Positions 8,553 through 18,111 of a stretch of DNA of 64,000 nt are shown here, piece after piece; the stretch's first letter is position 1, and each line of letters begins with the position of its first letter. The notes under the pieces were generated by a model, which was not told the origin of the DNA, ran no database searches, and saw only the letters and a program-made list of their open reading frames with translations. The DNA is from Anthocerotibacter panamensis C109 (lineage in GTDB: Bacteria; Cyanobacteriota; Cyanobacteriia; Gloeobacterales; Anthocerotibacteraceae), in assembly GCF_018389385.1 (NCBI RefSeq), contig NZ_CP062698.1, forward strand, positions 2,731,501 through 2,795,500, written 5' to 3'. The translations under genes were made by a program, and so were the position numbers.

Positions 8553-9770
8553 GTGGCTATCCCACCGGATGGGGGGAGCGTGGTAGCCGCTATCTCCCGC
8601 GAACCTAGCATCGAGCGTCCCTCGGTCCTGATTTTGAGCGATGGGCATGGGGAGGATTGGGTCGGTGCCCAGATCGCTCTGGCCCTCCAGAGCCTCCTGC
8701 CAGTAGAAATCCTGGCCCTCCCTCTCGTCGGCGAAGGGGAGCTTTACAGTCAGCGAAAATTGCCGGTGTGGGGCGGGCAGTGGCTCCCTTCCGGGGGGTT
8801 TACCTTCAAGCATTGGCCCGCGTTCTGGCAGGACCTCACAGGGGGGCTATTGAGCCATGGCTGGCGGTCGATCATGGGCTCACTGGCTCGGGCGAAGCAG
8901 GTGGACATGGTGCTGGCAGTAGGAGATGTCCTGCCCCTAGCACTTGCGGGGATGACGACGCGCCCTTATATCTTCATGGGCTGCACAAAGTCGGACTACT
9001 ACTCGCCGGGGCGCAGTTGTTATTTTTGGCCGGAGCGGGCCTTGATGCGTCGTCCGCACTGCCTGCACACTTTCACCCGCGATAAGGCTACCGCTGAGCA
9101 TCTCCAGGAACTGGGCGTACAAGCAAGTTTCTTGGGGAATCCGATGATGGACGGGCTAGCCGTAGACGGAGCAGCCCAACCTCTTCCTCCATGTACTGTG
9201 GGGCTTTTGCCGGGGTCTAGACCTGGTGAGACCCAGGCCAATTTCCTCTGCCTGTTGGCCTGTGTCCGCCGCATGCAGCCCTATAGCGAACAACCGATGC
9301 AGTTTATGGCAGCGCTCGCCCCCGGACTACCCCTGTCGTCCTTTGTAGAACCGGCTCTCCAAGCGGGTTGGGAATGGCAAGAGCCCTATCTGGTCCAGGG
9401 AACAACCCGAGTTTGGTTGCGGTGCGGGGCCTTCAGCGAAGTGCTGCGCTCCAGTCATCTCTTCCTGGCGATGGCGGGTACTGCTACGGAGCAGGCGGTG
9501 GGTTTGGGCCGTCCGGTAGTTACGATCCCTGGTCAGGGGCCTCAGTTTACCCTGCGCTTTGCCCAACTTCAGTGCCAGCTTTTGGGAGAATCGGTCCTGC
9601 TCTGCGGCTCCCCGGATGAGGCAGCCCGACGGGCATGGCAGGTCCTCCACCAACCCGAACAACTCGCCCGCATCCGCGTCAACGGTCAGATTCGTATGGG
9701 CCATCCAGGGGCAGCTACGGGCATTGCCCGCTATGTTCAAAAGGCGCTAAACCGCTCTGGATCTGAGTAA
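8553..9770 (+). CDS. Lipid-A-disaccharide synthase-related protein (cyanobacterial LpxB-like)
   Basis: The 405-residue protein resembles the cyanobacterial family of LpxB relatives. Visible are the N-terminal LILSDGHGEDWVGAQIA nucleotide-binding-like start, VGLLPGSRPGE, and C-terminal AGTATEQAVGLGRPVVTIPG, the donor-sugar site of GT-B enzymes. LpxB joins two acylglucosamines in lipid A synthesis; whether this paralog does so is not known. It begins 34 bases after the beta-barrel gene, so co-transcription is likely and an envelope role fits. The start is the first in-frame ATG; an alternative start slightly downstream is possible. Confidence 0.85.
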   Translation: MAIPPDGGSVVAAISREPSIERPSVLILSDGHGEDWVGAQIALALQSLLPVEILALPLVGEGELYSQRKLPVWGGQWLPSGGFTFKHWPAFWQDLTGGLLSHGWRSIMGSLARAKQVDMVLAVGDVLPLALAGMTTRPYIFMGCTKSDYYSPGRSCYFWPERALMRRPHCLHTFTRDKATAEHLQELGVQASFLGNPMMDGLAVDGAAQPLPPCTVGLLPGSRPGETQANFLCLLACVRRMQPYSEQPMQFMAALAPGLPLSSFVEPALQAGWEWQEPYLVQGTTRVWLRCGAFSEVLRSSHLFLAMAGTATEQAVGLGRPVVTIPGQGPQFTLRFAQLQCQLLGESVLLCGSPDEAARRAWQVLHQPEQLARIRVNGQIRMGHPGAATGIARYVQKALNRSGSE

Positions 9771-9879
9771 GCGCCCTAAAAGCGATGGGATACTGCAAAA
9801 AACTTCAAAAATCTTCTTGATAGATATGTTGAGTTCTGTGTATTTTAGGGTGTGGGACAAAGACAAGAGGAGTGAGCCC

Positions 9880-10854
9880 ATGCGCTCAACATCAACGTTA
9901 AAAGATACTAAAAACTATTGCACGGCTAAACCTTCCCCGTGGTTCCTTGCTGTAGCTGTCGGTGCACTGCTTGTCCCCACTGCTCCCAGTGTTGCACAGG
10001 CGACGCAAACTACTCCTGACCAAGCTACCAACCGCCAGTCGCTAACTCAGGGAAAGGCGATGATCGCTCCGACTCGTGAAGAGCTTCAACAACTCCAGAC
10101 TCGGCTTCAGAACCTTGAGCAGGCCCCAGTAGAATATGGCTATCCCTCTGGACCTGGAATTTCTATTGCGACTCCCACCGGCTTTGGAGCCAGTAACAAC
10201 ATCTTCTTCCTCGGGGTAGGTTATAACGACCGCATCCGTACCGCGCGTAGTGCTTCTGATGGGGCTTTTACCTTAGGTTATGGCTTCTTTGACCCGCGCG
10301 TGCTGGCCGTCGAACTCAGCTATACCGTGTTGAGTACAACGGGGCGCACCAGTCCCTTTGGTAGCGGTGGATTTAACCTCAAAGTCCACCACCAATTCAG
10401 CGATGATTTTGCCGTTGCTGCCGGATGGAATGGCTTTGTCAGCATTGGCACCAACAATTCCAACCCCTTACTCGCCAACGACCTGCAAAACACCGTGTAC
10501 GTCGCGGCTACAGGTATTATTCATACCCAAGAGAACATTGACGCTCCCTTCAGCCGCATTGCCCTCTCAGCAGGGGTTGGCGGCGGCGCTTTCCGCCCGG
10601 TGAGCGACATCTTCAACGGGGTCAATTCCGTTGGGGTCTTCGGCAGTGCTGCTATTCGGGTGATCCAGCCCATAAGTGCCATCGTCGAGTGGACAGGTCA
10701 AGACTTAGCGGCGGGGCTGTCCATCGCACCTTTTCCCAATCTTGGTTTCGTGATTACCCCAGCCTTCCGTGACCTCGCTGGCGTAAGCAATATTCCAGGG
10801 GTCATCGGTGGCGCACGGTTTACCATCGGCGCAGGTTTTGCGTTTCAGTTTTAA
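9880..10854 (+). CDS. Exported beta-barrel-like protein of unknown function
   Basis: The 324-residue protein starts at the ATG at 9880, preceded by AGAGGAG. Residues about 20-45 form a signal peptide (LVPTAPSVAQA). A short charged helix (TREELQQLQTRLQNLEQ, about 68-84) precedes a Gly-rich beta sequence with aromatic strand ends (FTLGYGFFDPRVLAVELSY) and a terminal FAFQF. That suggests a small outer-membrane barrel with a periplasmic helix. No named family is recognised. The next gene starts 18 bases downstream, making this the first of a run of exported-protein genes. Confidence 0.7.
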   Translation: MRSTSTLKDTKNYCTAKPSPWFLAVAVGALLVPTAPSVAQATQTTPDQATNRQSLTQGKAMIAPTREELQQLQTRLQNLEQAPVEYGYPSGPGISIATPTGFGASNNIFFLGVGYNDRIRTARSASDGAFTLGYGFFDPRVLAVELSYTVLSTTGRTSPFGSGGFNLKVHHQFSDDFAVAAGWNGFVSIGTNNSNPLLANDLQNTVYVAATGIIHTQENIDAPFSRIALSAGVGGGAFRPVSDIFNGVNSVGVFGSAAIRVIQPISAIVEWTGQDLAAGLSIAPFPNLGFVITPAFRDLAGVSNIPGVIGGARFTIGAGFAFQF

Positions 10855-10872
10855 GACGGAGGAGTGTTAGTT

Positions 10873-11244
10873 ATGTTTTTGTTTCGATGGTCCCGTGTCC
10901 TGCTGCTAGCTGAGCTTTTAGCCCTTACCGGTTTGGCCTTTGGGGCAACGGCGGTTCAGGCCCAAGACACCTCCAATCCTCCGGTTCCTGCGTGTGCTTT
11001 TGGACCGTGTGTACCTTCTTCACCACCCTTTCCGCCACCGCCGCCGCCGCCTTTAGTGGTCCCGGACCCCGGACCAACGGTGCTGCCTGCCACACGCCGT
11101 TTTACCCGCAGCGCCCCAACGGTCTGCGTCGATCCCAATTTGGCGCGGCTGGAAGCAGCGATCAAAAATGCCCAAAAACAGATCGACGAAATCGAAGCCT
11201 ACCGCGCCACCCTGACAAACCGGAAAACAGGACGCCCCTGGTAG
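10873..11244 (+). CDS. Small exported proline-rich protein
   Basis: The 123-residue protein starts at the ATG at 10873 with GGAGGAG about 9 bases upstream; the GTG at 10864 would overlap that site. It has a signal peptide ending near AVQAQD, two Cys in ACAFGPC, a run of about nine prolines, and a C-terminal helix LARLEAAIKNAQKQIDEIEA likely to form a coiled coil. No family is recognised. It sits between two exported-protein genes, probably in one operon. A structural or partner role in the envelope can only be guessed. Confidence 0.65.
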   Translation: MFLFRWSRVLLLAELLALTGLAFGATAVQAQDTSNPPVPACAFGPCVPSSPPFPPPPPPPLVVPDPGPTVLPATRRFTRSAPTVCVDPNLARLEAAIKNAQKQIDEIEAYRATLTNRKTGRPW

Positions 11245-11289
11245 AGACGACCCTTGAACATAGACTGGAAATTGTGAGGAACACTGTCC

Positions 11290-11970
11290 ATGGGTAAAGG
11301 AGTGAGACTATCAAAGCGCCAATCTCGGCCCTGGCTATTGACTCTGGTATTGGGCTCAGCCCTGAGCGCGCTCTTCGCTGCCCCTCGGGCTAAAGCTGCG
11401 GATGTCTTTGGGAATGCTGGAATCCGCTTTGAAGTAGATACGATTGTAGAATTTGAATTTGTGCGCTCCCATGGCGCTTACCAGTCAACCTTTGGCGTCG
11501 AGGATGTCGAGACCCGCCAAAAAACACCCCTGCTGGCTGAAGTCAAGCCCTCCGACACTGCGGGCAACCCCTGTGTACCCTATAACAGTCAAGACGACAG
11601 TACCAAAACAACCGAAATTGATTTTCTGGGTACTCCCGGCAACACTGTGCCTAAATTCTTGACCGAATTCGCCTTCAAGGCCAACAAACGCTACCGTTTT
11701 TATCTGGAATCCACCTACAACTACGGCAACTGCCCCGTTTCCACGGTCTCCACTGGAGGTAAGTCTGCGCAGACGCGCTACTCCGATGGCGTTAATATCA
11801 ACGGTCAGTTCAACCTGAAGTTTGATAAAAATTTCCCCGGTCTTAGTGCCGGTGGGGCTGTACTGCGTTGGGACGACAGTAATGATATCGTCCCGCGCAC
11901 CAGCGAAGACCATGACTTCGATGACTTTATTGTTGTTGCCGGGGGGACCGAAGCCTGCCCCTACCCTTAA
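11290..11970 (+). CDS. Exported protein of unknown function
   Basis: The 226-residue protein has a signal peptide with a basic N-terminus and a cleavage site near PRAKAAD. The mature part is beta-rich with Cys in NPCVPY, GNCPV and EACPYP, so disulfides are possible. The acidic C-terminal stretch DHDFDDFIVVAGG recalls Ca-binding ends of secreted cyanobacterial proteins, but I cannot name the family. It follows the proline-rich gene by 45 bases and precedes the TPR gene by 23, in the same direction. Confidence 0.65.
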   Translation: MGKGVRLSKRQSRPWLLTLVLGSALSALFAAPRAKAADVFGNAGIRFEVDTIVEFEFVRSHGAYQSTFGVEDVETRQKTPLLAEVKPSDTAGNPCVPYNSQDDSTKTTEIDFLGTPGNTVPKFLTEFAFKANKRYRFYLESTYNYGNCPVSTVSTGGKSAQTRYSDGVNINGQFNLKFDKNFPGLSAGGAVLRWDDSNDIVPRTSEDHDFDDFIVVAGGTEACPYP

Positions 11971-11993
11971 ACCAACAGCTCTATCCGTAAGCC

Positions 11994-13778
11994 ATGAGCA
12001 AAGCATGTAGCGGTATGGCCCGATCTTTAGGTTGGCTTTTGGGTCTGATAGTCCTCTTCCCGCTCAGTCCTGTGCATGGACAGAGCCCGTCTCGCCCTGG
12101 GGCTCCCCGCGCTGCGGGAGATTTACTCAACCAGGGGGTATCCCGTGTCCAGCAAGGGGAGTACCGCGCTGCTATTGCCCTGTTTGATCAAGTCCTGGCG
12201 CTCAAACCTGGCTACGAACTAGCCTATTACAATCGGGGAGTAGCTCACTTTGCGCTGGCGGAGATCCAGAAAGCGCTGGCGGACTACACCCGCGCCATCG
12301 GTCTCAACCCCAACCGGGCAGAAGCTTACTACAATCGAGGCATCACGCGGGCTGCACTGGGGGATCATCAGGGGGCTATCCGTGATTTTGAGCGGTCTTT
12401 GGACCTCAATCCCCAAGATGCGCAAGCCCACGTCCGGCGGGGGCTGTCTCGCTTCGTCCTGGGCGACCAACCTGGGGCGATAGCAGACTACACTCGGGCT
12501 ATAGAACTGGCTCCAGACCAGCCTGACGCCTATATTGACCGGGGCCTCGCCCGCATGCGCTCAGGAGCGCATGTCGAGGCCATTCAAGACTTCGATCAGG
12601 CCCTCAAACGTGACCCCAAATCCGCTCCCGCCTACGCTAATCGGGGGTTTGCCCGTCTGGCTCGCAGCGACGCCTCAGCAGCCCGCCGTGACTTTGACCA
12701 AGCCCTGACCCTCAATCCCAAAGATAGCTACGCCTACACCGGGCGGGGTCAGGCTCACTTGAAGCTAGGCGAACGGGAGCAGGCACTCAATGACCTCAAC
12801 CGGGCCTTGACCCTCAACCCCAACAATGCCGACGCCTTTGCCAACCGCTGCCTGGTCCGCCCTGAGCCTGAGTGTCCGGGACAGGACAGACCGCAGAACC
12901 CGGTCCCTACCATCAACTACTACAATCGGGGGGTGGAGCGCTACAGTCGGGGCGATAAGCAAGGCGCAATCGCCGACTGGACCCAGGCGATCCGTGTGGA
13001 GCCCAATGATGCCGCCGCCTACTACAACCGGGGCGTAGCCCGAGCTGAACTGGGGGAGCGGCAAGGAGCGGTTGCTGACTATACCCAGGCTTTGCGTATC
13101 AATCCTAAGGATGCTCAAGCCTATGCAAGTCGGGCCAATGCTCGGACCGTATTGGGGGAGCAGGCAGGGGCCATCGCGGACTGGACAGCCGTGCTTCGCC
13201 TTGATCCCAATGCCGTTGATGCCTATTTTAATCGGGGGAATGCCCACTATACCCAGGGAGAACGCACCCAGGCGATTGCCGACTGGACCAGTGCCCTAAA
13301 ACTCAACCCAGACTTGAGCGAAGCTTACCTCAACCGAGGAATTGCTCAAGCCGCCCTAGGAGAGCAGCAAAAAGCCATCGCCGACTGGAACGAAACCATC
13401 CGCCTCAAACCCCAGACCGCGCTCGCCTACTACAACCGCGCCGTAGCCCGCGCCACCCTAGGCGACCATCAAGGAGCCTTGGACGACTATACCCGGACGC
13501 TCCAACTCAATGCCTCTGATGCCCGTGCCTACAATAACCGCGGAGCCATCCGCCTGCTTCTTGGAAACCCTGAAGCGGCTGTAGAAGACTACACTCAAGC
13601 CATCCGCCTCGACCCTGACTATGCCGAAGCCTACAACAACCGCAGTTCCGCCCTAGCTGCTTTGGGTAAGACTCCTGCCGCCCTGGAAGACCTCCAAACC
13701 GCTCTTCGTCTGTTCACGCGCCAGGGCATACCCTTTGATTATCAAAAGGCTCTGGAGGCTATAAAAGCACCTAGCTAG
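11994..13778 (+). CDS. Exported TPR-repeat protein (about 15 repeats)
   Basis: The 594-residue protein has a signal peptide (LGWLLGLIVLFPLSPVHGQ) followed by back-to-back 34-residue TPR units of the AYYNRGxARAxLGxxxxAI form. Seven units are followed by a non-repeat linker of about 25 residues (CLVRPEPECPGQ, near residue 290) and then about eight more. TPRs form a superhelix that binds proteins, so this is likely a periplasmic scaffold, perhaps for the preceding exported proteins. Its 3' end overlaps the convergent neighbour by four bases. Confidence 0.85.
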   Translation: MSKACSGMARSLGWLLGLIVLFPLSPVHGQSPSRPGAPRAAGDLLNQGVSRVQQGEYRAAIALFDQVLALKPGYELAYYNRGVAHFALAEIQKALADYTRAIGLNPNRAEAYYNRGITRAALGDHQGAIRDFERSLDLNPQDAQAHVRRGLSRFVLGDQPGAIADYTRAIELAPDQPDAYIDRGLARMRSGAHVEAIQDFDQALKRDPKSAPAYANRGFARLARSDASAARRDFDQALTLNPKDSYAYTGRGQAHLKLGEREQALNDLNRALTLNPNNADAFANRCLVRPEPECPGQDRPQNPVPTINYYNRGVERYSRGDKQGAIADWTQAIRVEPNDAAAYYNRGVARAELGERQGAVADYTQALRINPKDAQAYASRANARTVLGEQAGAIADWTAVLRLDPNAVDAYFNRGNAHYTQGERTQAIADWTSALKLNPDLSEAYLNRGIAQAALGEQQKAIADWNETIRLKPQTALAYYNRAVARATLGDHQGALDDYTRTLQLNASDARAYNNRGAIRLLLGNPEAAVEDYTQAIRLDPDYAEAYNNRSSALAALGKTPAALEDLQTALRLFTRQGIPFDYQKALEAIKAPS

Positions 13779-14152
13779 CGCTTGAAGCCAGATAGGACAG
13801 CTAGGGTATGTATTCGGCGGACTCCAGGATACAGTTGACCCTCGATTTCCCATGTGGGCATGGCGACGATGCCCCTGGCGCGGCATAGATCTGCTTGGCT
13901 GCGACAGTCTATCAAGGGGAGTAAGGTGGAGGCTTGCGCCCCAAAATTCGCCCTCTGCTTCAGGTTGGCAGGGCAAGTGGGGTCACTGTAGAGTTTGGCT
14001 CCGCTAGCTAACAGGTGGCGGGCGAGCGCGACTTCAAAGGGCTCTGTGGTCACCAGCAAACTGGTTGCTTCTTGAGCACAGACAGCACAGGACACAGGTC
14101 CCATAAGAACGGCTAAAACGAAGGCTAGGAGGACTTGGGTTCGACGGCGCAT
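13775..14152 (-). CDS. Thioredoxin-fold protein, VKOR-domain-like, with degenerate CxxC
   Basis: The 125-residue exported protein starts at the ATG at 14152, where a signal peptide begins (LLAFVLAVLMGPVSCAVCAQ). The mature part resembles the C-terminal thioredoxin-like domain of cyanobacterial VKOR fusions: LARHLLASGAKLYSDPTCPA, LCRARGIVAMPTWEIEGQLYPGV and LAVLSGF. In that family the active site is WCPHC; here it is PTCPAN, one Cys and no CxxC pair. Cys also occur at DCRSQADLC. The VKOR membrane domain is not adjacent. Redox activity by the normal mechanism is doubtful; a binding or reductase-substrate role is possible. Confidence 0.7.
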   Translation of the reverse strand: MRRRTQVLLAFVLAVLMGPVSCAVCAQEATSLLVTTEPFEVALARHLLASGAKLYSDPTCPANLKQRANFGAQASTLLPLIDCRSQADLCRARGIVAMPTWEIEGQLYPGVRRIHTLAVLSGFKR

Positions 14153-14391
14153 GAGTTTTTCCAGGTAGAAGAAAGTGGCACACAAAATTCAAACTTTGGG
14201 CTCGCCAAGCAGCACCGTTCCGTATTTATGATGCCCGTTTTAGCAGTGACCTCTGTCAGTGCTTCTATAAATTGTTATGTTGTCCAGGGAGAACATCGTC
14301 GGCATGGGTACGGAACGGATGAACGCTGGCACCGCCTGACGTTACGATGAGGAGAGCCTGGGCTAGCTGAGGCCCCATTAAAGAGGATGCT

Positions 14392-15768
14392 GTGGCTGAA
14401 CTGAACACCCCCAGTGGGATGCGCGATTTCCTCCCTGAGGTGATGCAAAGGCGGGAGTATGCGCTGGACATCATCAAGTCTGTCTTCCGGCAGTGGGGCT
14501 TTACGCCCTTAGAGACTCCCGCGATGGAGCGTTGGGAGACCCTCTCTGGAAAGTACGGCGAAGAGGGGGAGAAGCTCATCTATCACTGCTTCAACAGCGG
14601 CAACCTACCCGATCAGGCGGGGCAGTCTCTCCAATTCAGCCGCCGAGAGCGTCCTGAGCTGGCCCTACGCTACGACCTGACCGTACCCTTGGCTCGGGTG
14701 ATGGCTATGTACGGGCACACCATCGCTAAACCGTTCAAGCGCTACCAGATCCAACCGGTGTGGCGGGGCGACCGTCCAGGAGCGGGGCGTTTCCGGGAAT
14801 TTGTGCAGTGCGATGTGGATGTAATTGGCAGCAAAAGCCTCCTGGTCGAGGCGGAACTCATTGCCCTAAATCATGAGGTATTGACACGGCTGGGCTTCCA
14901 GGATTTCACGATCCGCATCAACCACCGGCTCGTACTGCTGGGTTTCCTTGAGGAACTTGGCTTGGAGCCCGGTCAAGCAGGGACCGTTTTAATAGGCATT
15001 GATAAGCTAGATAAACTTCCTTCAGAAAAAGTACAGCGAGAGCTTGAAGCCAAGGGCATTCCATCTGAAAAAGCCAAGAAAATACTCGCCATGGTCAGTT
15101 TTTCTCGTCAAAATCCCTATCAAAATGTTTTTGCAGAACAGAACTTGAGTTCACCACAAGCCAAGGAGGGTATAGAACAGCTAACCCGATTACAAGACCT
15201 TCTACGCTGTTCCTTCCATTTACCCAAAGAACATCTTGAGATTGACTTCTCACTAGCGAGGGGTCTGGACTATTATACAGGCACTATTTTTGAGACGGTA
15301 ACAGCAGCGCAGGTCGGAAGCATCGGTGGCGGTGGACGCTACGATAAATTGATTGAGACTCTTTCTGATGGAAAGGTGGACCTCCCTGCTGCCGGGACTT
15401 CTCTGGGGCTAGATCGTCTCTTAGCAGCCATGGAACATCTCAACCTCTTTGCTCAGCGCCCTTCGCAAAAAAAGATCTTGGTGACCTATTTCACCGACCA
15501 AGAGTTAGCCCAAGCGAGCCTACAGTTGGTTAGCCAGTTGCGAGCAGCCGACTTGAAAGCAGAGATCTACTATGGGGAAAGCAACTTTAGCTCCAATGCC
15601 TTGCGCAAACAACTAGGTTATGCCAACGCCAAGGGAATAACTCATGTATTGGTTCTCGGCCCTGATGAACTACAGCGCGGGAAGGTCACCCTCAAAGCTT
15701 TGGCAGAGCGAACCCAGGAAACTTTACCGCTGCATGAGGTAGTTACTCACTTGGTGGAGCGCCCTTGA
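14392..15768 (+). CDS. hisS: Histidyl-tRNA synthetase
   Basis: This 458-residue class II synthetase charges tRNA-His. It starts at a GTG at 14392 with an AGAGGA site upstream. Visible motifs are LALRYDLTVPLARVMA, RYQIQPVWRGDRPGAGRFRE (motif 2), ARGLDYYTGTIFE (histidine A) and GGGGRYDKL, with the C-terminal anticodon-binding domain at about 365-455. Length is normal. Codons from about 14980 to 15320 are clearly more AT-rich than the 5' part, which may reflect a mosaic origin. The leader of about 200 bases holds no recognised element. Confidence 0.95.
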   Translation: MAELNTPSGMRDFLPEVMQRREYALDIIKSVFRQWGFTPLETPAMERWETLSGKYGEEGEKLIYHCFNSGNLPDQAGQSLQFSRRERPELALRYDLTVPLARVMAMYGHTIAKPFKRYQIQPVWRGDRPGAGRFREFVQCDVDVIGSKSLLVEAELIALNHEVLTRLGFQDFTIRINHRLVLLGFLEELGLEPGQAGTVLIGIDKLDKLPSEKVQRELEAKGIPSEKAKKILAMVSFSRQNPYQNVFAEQNLSSPQAKEGIEQLTRLQDLLRCSFHLPKEHLEIDFSLARGLDYYTGTIFETVTAAQVGSIGGGGRYDKLIETLSDGKVDLPAAGTSLGLDRLLAAMEHLNLFAQRPSQKKILVTYFTDQELAQASLQLVSQLRAADLKAEIYYGESNFSSNALRKQLGYANAKGITHVLVLGPDELQRGKVTLKALAERTQETLPLHEVVTHLVERP

Positions 15769-15876
15769 TACCGGGACGTTCCACGTTTGGTGTTTTGAGC
15801 TAATACATTCAATCCCAGCAAGGGTTTCAGCGATATGTAGCCAAGCAATCGGAGACAACCTTGAGCTATCAGAAAA

Positions 15877-17961
15877 TCAGACAATTAATCGTGGTACTCC
15901 AAAGACTTTGAATAGGAAAGCATAGACATCCGCTTGTTCCTCAATGATCTTGGCGACGGGTTTGCCGCCGCCGTGTCCTGCCCGCGTCTCCACCCGTAGG
16001 AGGACAGGATGGTTTCCCTTAGTGGCAAACTGGAGGGCGGCGGCGAATTTTTTGGCATGGGCGGGGACCACCCGGTCGTCGGTGTCCGCTGTCGTCACTA
16101 AAATGGGGGGATAATCCACTCCGGGCTGGATATTGTGCAGCGGAGAGTAGGCATAGAGATAGGCGAATTCCTCGGGGCTTGCCTCAGCATTGCCATATTC
16201 AGGAATCCAGTAATGCCCTACCGTGAAGCGATGGTAGCGCAGCATATCCGTGACCGGCACTTGACAGACTACTGCTCCAAAGAGGTCCGGGCGCTGAAGC
16301 ATACAGGCTGCGACCAGCAAGCCGCCGTTACTACCACCGTTACTTGCCAACCGTTCGGGGCGGGTATAGCCTTGGGCGATGAGCCATTCAGCCGCTGCGA
16401 TGAAGTCGTCAAAAACATTTTGTTTGTTGGCGAGCATCCCCGCTTGATGCCAAGCTTCGCCGTATTCACTGCCGCCACGCAGATTCACCGAGGCGTAGAC
16501 CCCGCCTGCCTCCAGCCAGAGTAAACGCGAGACGGAGAACGAGGGGAGAACATCGACCGTAAATCCCCCGTAGCCGTAGAGCAAAGTCGGATGGGTTCCA
16601 TCTAGGACGAGTCCTTTGCGGTGGGTGAGAAACATCGGCACTCGGGTGCCATCTTTCGAGGTGAAAAAGACCTGCTGGGTCTCATAGCCTGCGGGGTCAA
16701 ATTGGATTTCAGCCCCCCGAAACAGCGTGAGCTCTTCGGTCATGAAGTCATAGCGAAAAATACTGGGAGGATAGAGAAAGGACGTAAAGCTCAAAAACAT
16801 CTCCGTATCTTCGCATCGGCCCGACAACCCGGCAATCGCCCCCATCGTCGGTAAAGCAAGTTCCCGGAGGAACACGCCCTGACGGGTGTAGAACTGGAGA
16901 CGGTGATGGGCTTCGTGGAGGTAGGCTACCACCAACTGGTCACAGACCAGTGTGACAAAGGAAATCACTGCACTTTTTTCGGGGATGACCTCCTGCCAAT
17001 GCTCCGGGGCGGGGTGATGGAGGTCGATGGCGACGATGCGTCCGCAGGGAGCCTGCAAATTGGTGTGGAAGTAAAAAATAGAGCCAGTGTTGCCGATAAA
17101 CCTGTAGCTGGCATCTGCCTTGTCCAGCAGATAAATAAAAGGCTCGCTGCTCGCTACTGCCCGATAGTAGATGCGGTTTTTGGAATTGGTCCCCTGGGTG
17201 ACGTGGAGGATAAGATACTCGCCATCGTCGGTGACGAGGGGGGTAAAACTTAACTCCTTGGCCTCAGGCTGTTCGTAGACCAGGAGATCCTCGTCTTGGA
17301 GGGTGCCCAGTTGGTGGTAATAGACGCGGTTGTAGTAGTTCTCCTCAGCCTTGGGAACTGTGCCCACTGCCGGAAAGCGATTATAAAAGAAGCCCATCCC
17401 ATCGTGCCGCCACGCCAAGCCCGGAAACTTGCACCAGTGAAGCACTTCGTCATAGTCTGTCCTCGTATCCACCGTGCGGATATGGATTTCCTGGCAGTCA
17501 CTCCCGCTCTGGGAAAGACCATAGGCAAGGAGTCGTCCATCTTTACTAAACGAACGGCTGACCATAGACACCGTGCCGTCCGGGCTCAAGAGGTTGGGGT
17601 CAAGGACGACCTGAGGCTCTTCCTCTAAATGGCGTTGGGTGTAGAGGACGTACTGGTTTTGAAGACCATCATTTTTAAAAAAAAAGTAGCGGTTCCCTTC
17701 TTTGACCGGGACCGAGTAGCGCGGATAGTTCCACAGTTGGATAAGCCGGGTCTGGAGGATAGCGCGACAGTCACTGTCCTGGAGATAGTGGGTGGTCTGT
17801 TGGTTTTGAGCTGCGACCCAAGTCTGAGTCGCCTCGGGGTCCTCCAGCCAGCGGTAGGGGTCACAGACGCTGGTACCGTGGTAATCGTCGGCTACATCAT
17901 CCCGGCGCGTAGCAGGATAGTTGAAGCCCTGAGTAGAGGGGGGTGTCGAAAAAATGGTCAC
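15877..17961 (-). CDS. Prolyl oligopeptidase family serine peptidase (S9A)
   Basis: The 694-residue protein has the N-terminal YPATRRDDVADDYHG and DPYRWLEDP start typical of S9A enzymes, a seven-blade propeller region (about 80-410) and a C-terminal alpha/beta hydrolase. The catalytic Ser is in GGSNGG, the Asp in TADTDDRVVPAHA and the His in RAGHGGGKP. No signal peptide is seen, so it is cytoplasmic and cleaves after proline in short peptides. It stands alone, convergent with hisS. Confidence 0.93.
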   Translation of the reverse strand: MTIFSTPPSTQGFNYPATRRDDVADDYHGTSVCDPYRWLEDPEATQTWVAAQNQQTTHYLQDSDCRAILQTRLIQLWNYPRYSVPVKEGNRYFFFKNDGLQNQYVLYTQRHLEEEPQVVLDPNLLSPDGTVSMVSRSFSKDGRLLAYGLSQSGSDCQEIHIRTVDTRTDYDEVLHWCKFPGLAWRHDGMGFFYNRFPAVGTVPKAEENYYNRVYYHQLGTLQDEDLLVYEQPEAKELSFTPLVTDDGEYLILHVTQGTNSKNRIYYRAVASSEPFIYLLDKADASYRFIGNTGSIFYFHTNLQAPCGRIVAIDLHHPAPEHWQEVIPEKSAVISFVTLVCDQLVVAYLHEAHHRLQFYTRQGVFLRELALPTMGAIAGLSGRCEDTEMFLSFTSFLYPPSIFRYDFMTEELTLFRGAEIQFDPAGYETQQVFFTSKDGTRVPMFLTHRKGLVLDGTHPTLLYGYGGFTVDVLPSFSVSRLLWLEAGGVYASVNLRGGSEYGEAWHQAGMLANKQNVFDDFIAAAEWLIAQGYTRPERLASNGGSNGGLLVAACMLQRPDLFGAVVCQVPVTDMLRYHRFTVGHYWIPEYGNAEASPEEFAYLYAYSPLHNIQPGVDYPPILVTTADTDDRVVPAHAKKFAAALQFATKGNHPVLLRVETRAGHGGGKPVAKIIEEQADVYAFLFKVFGVPRLIV

Positions 17962-18111
17962 AGCAATATCCTTAGCGAAGCGCCACAGGTTCTATAGACA
18001 GAGGCGTTACGCTGCAATCAGGGTCAACGCTGATCCTACAACCAAAAATGGCGTTTTTTTAGCTCCTACCCCACTCCAGGCTATGGTTTATCTTCCGACG
18101 CTACACCGGGG

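Noticed and set aside
12765-13247. 160-residue minus-strand frame opposite the TPR protein
   Set aside because: Its repeats only mirror the TPR DNA repeats.
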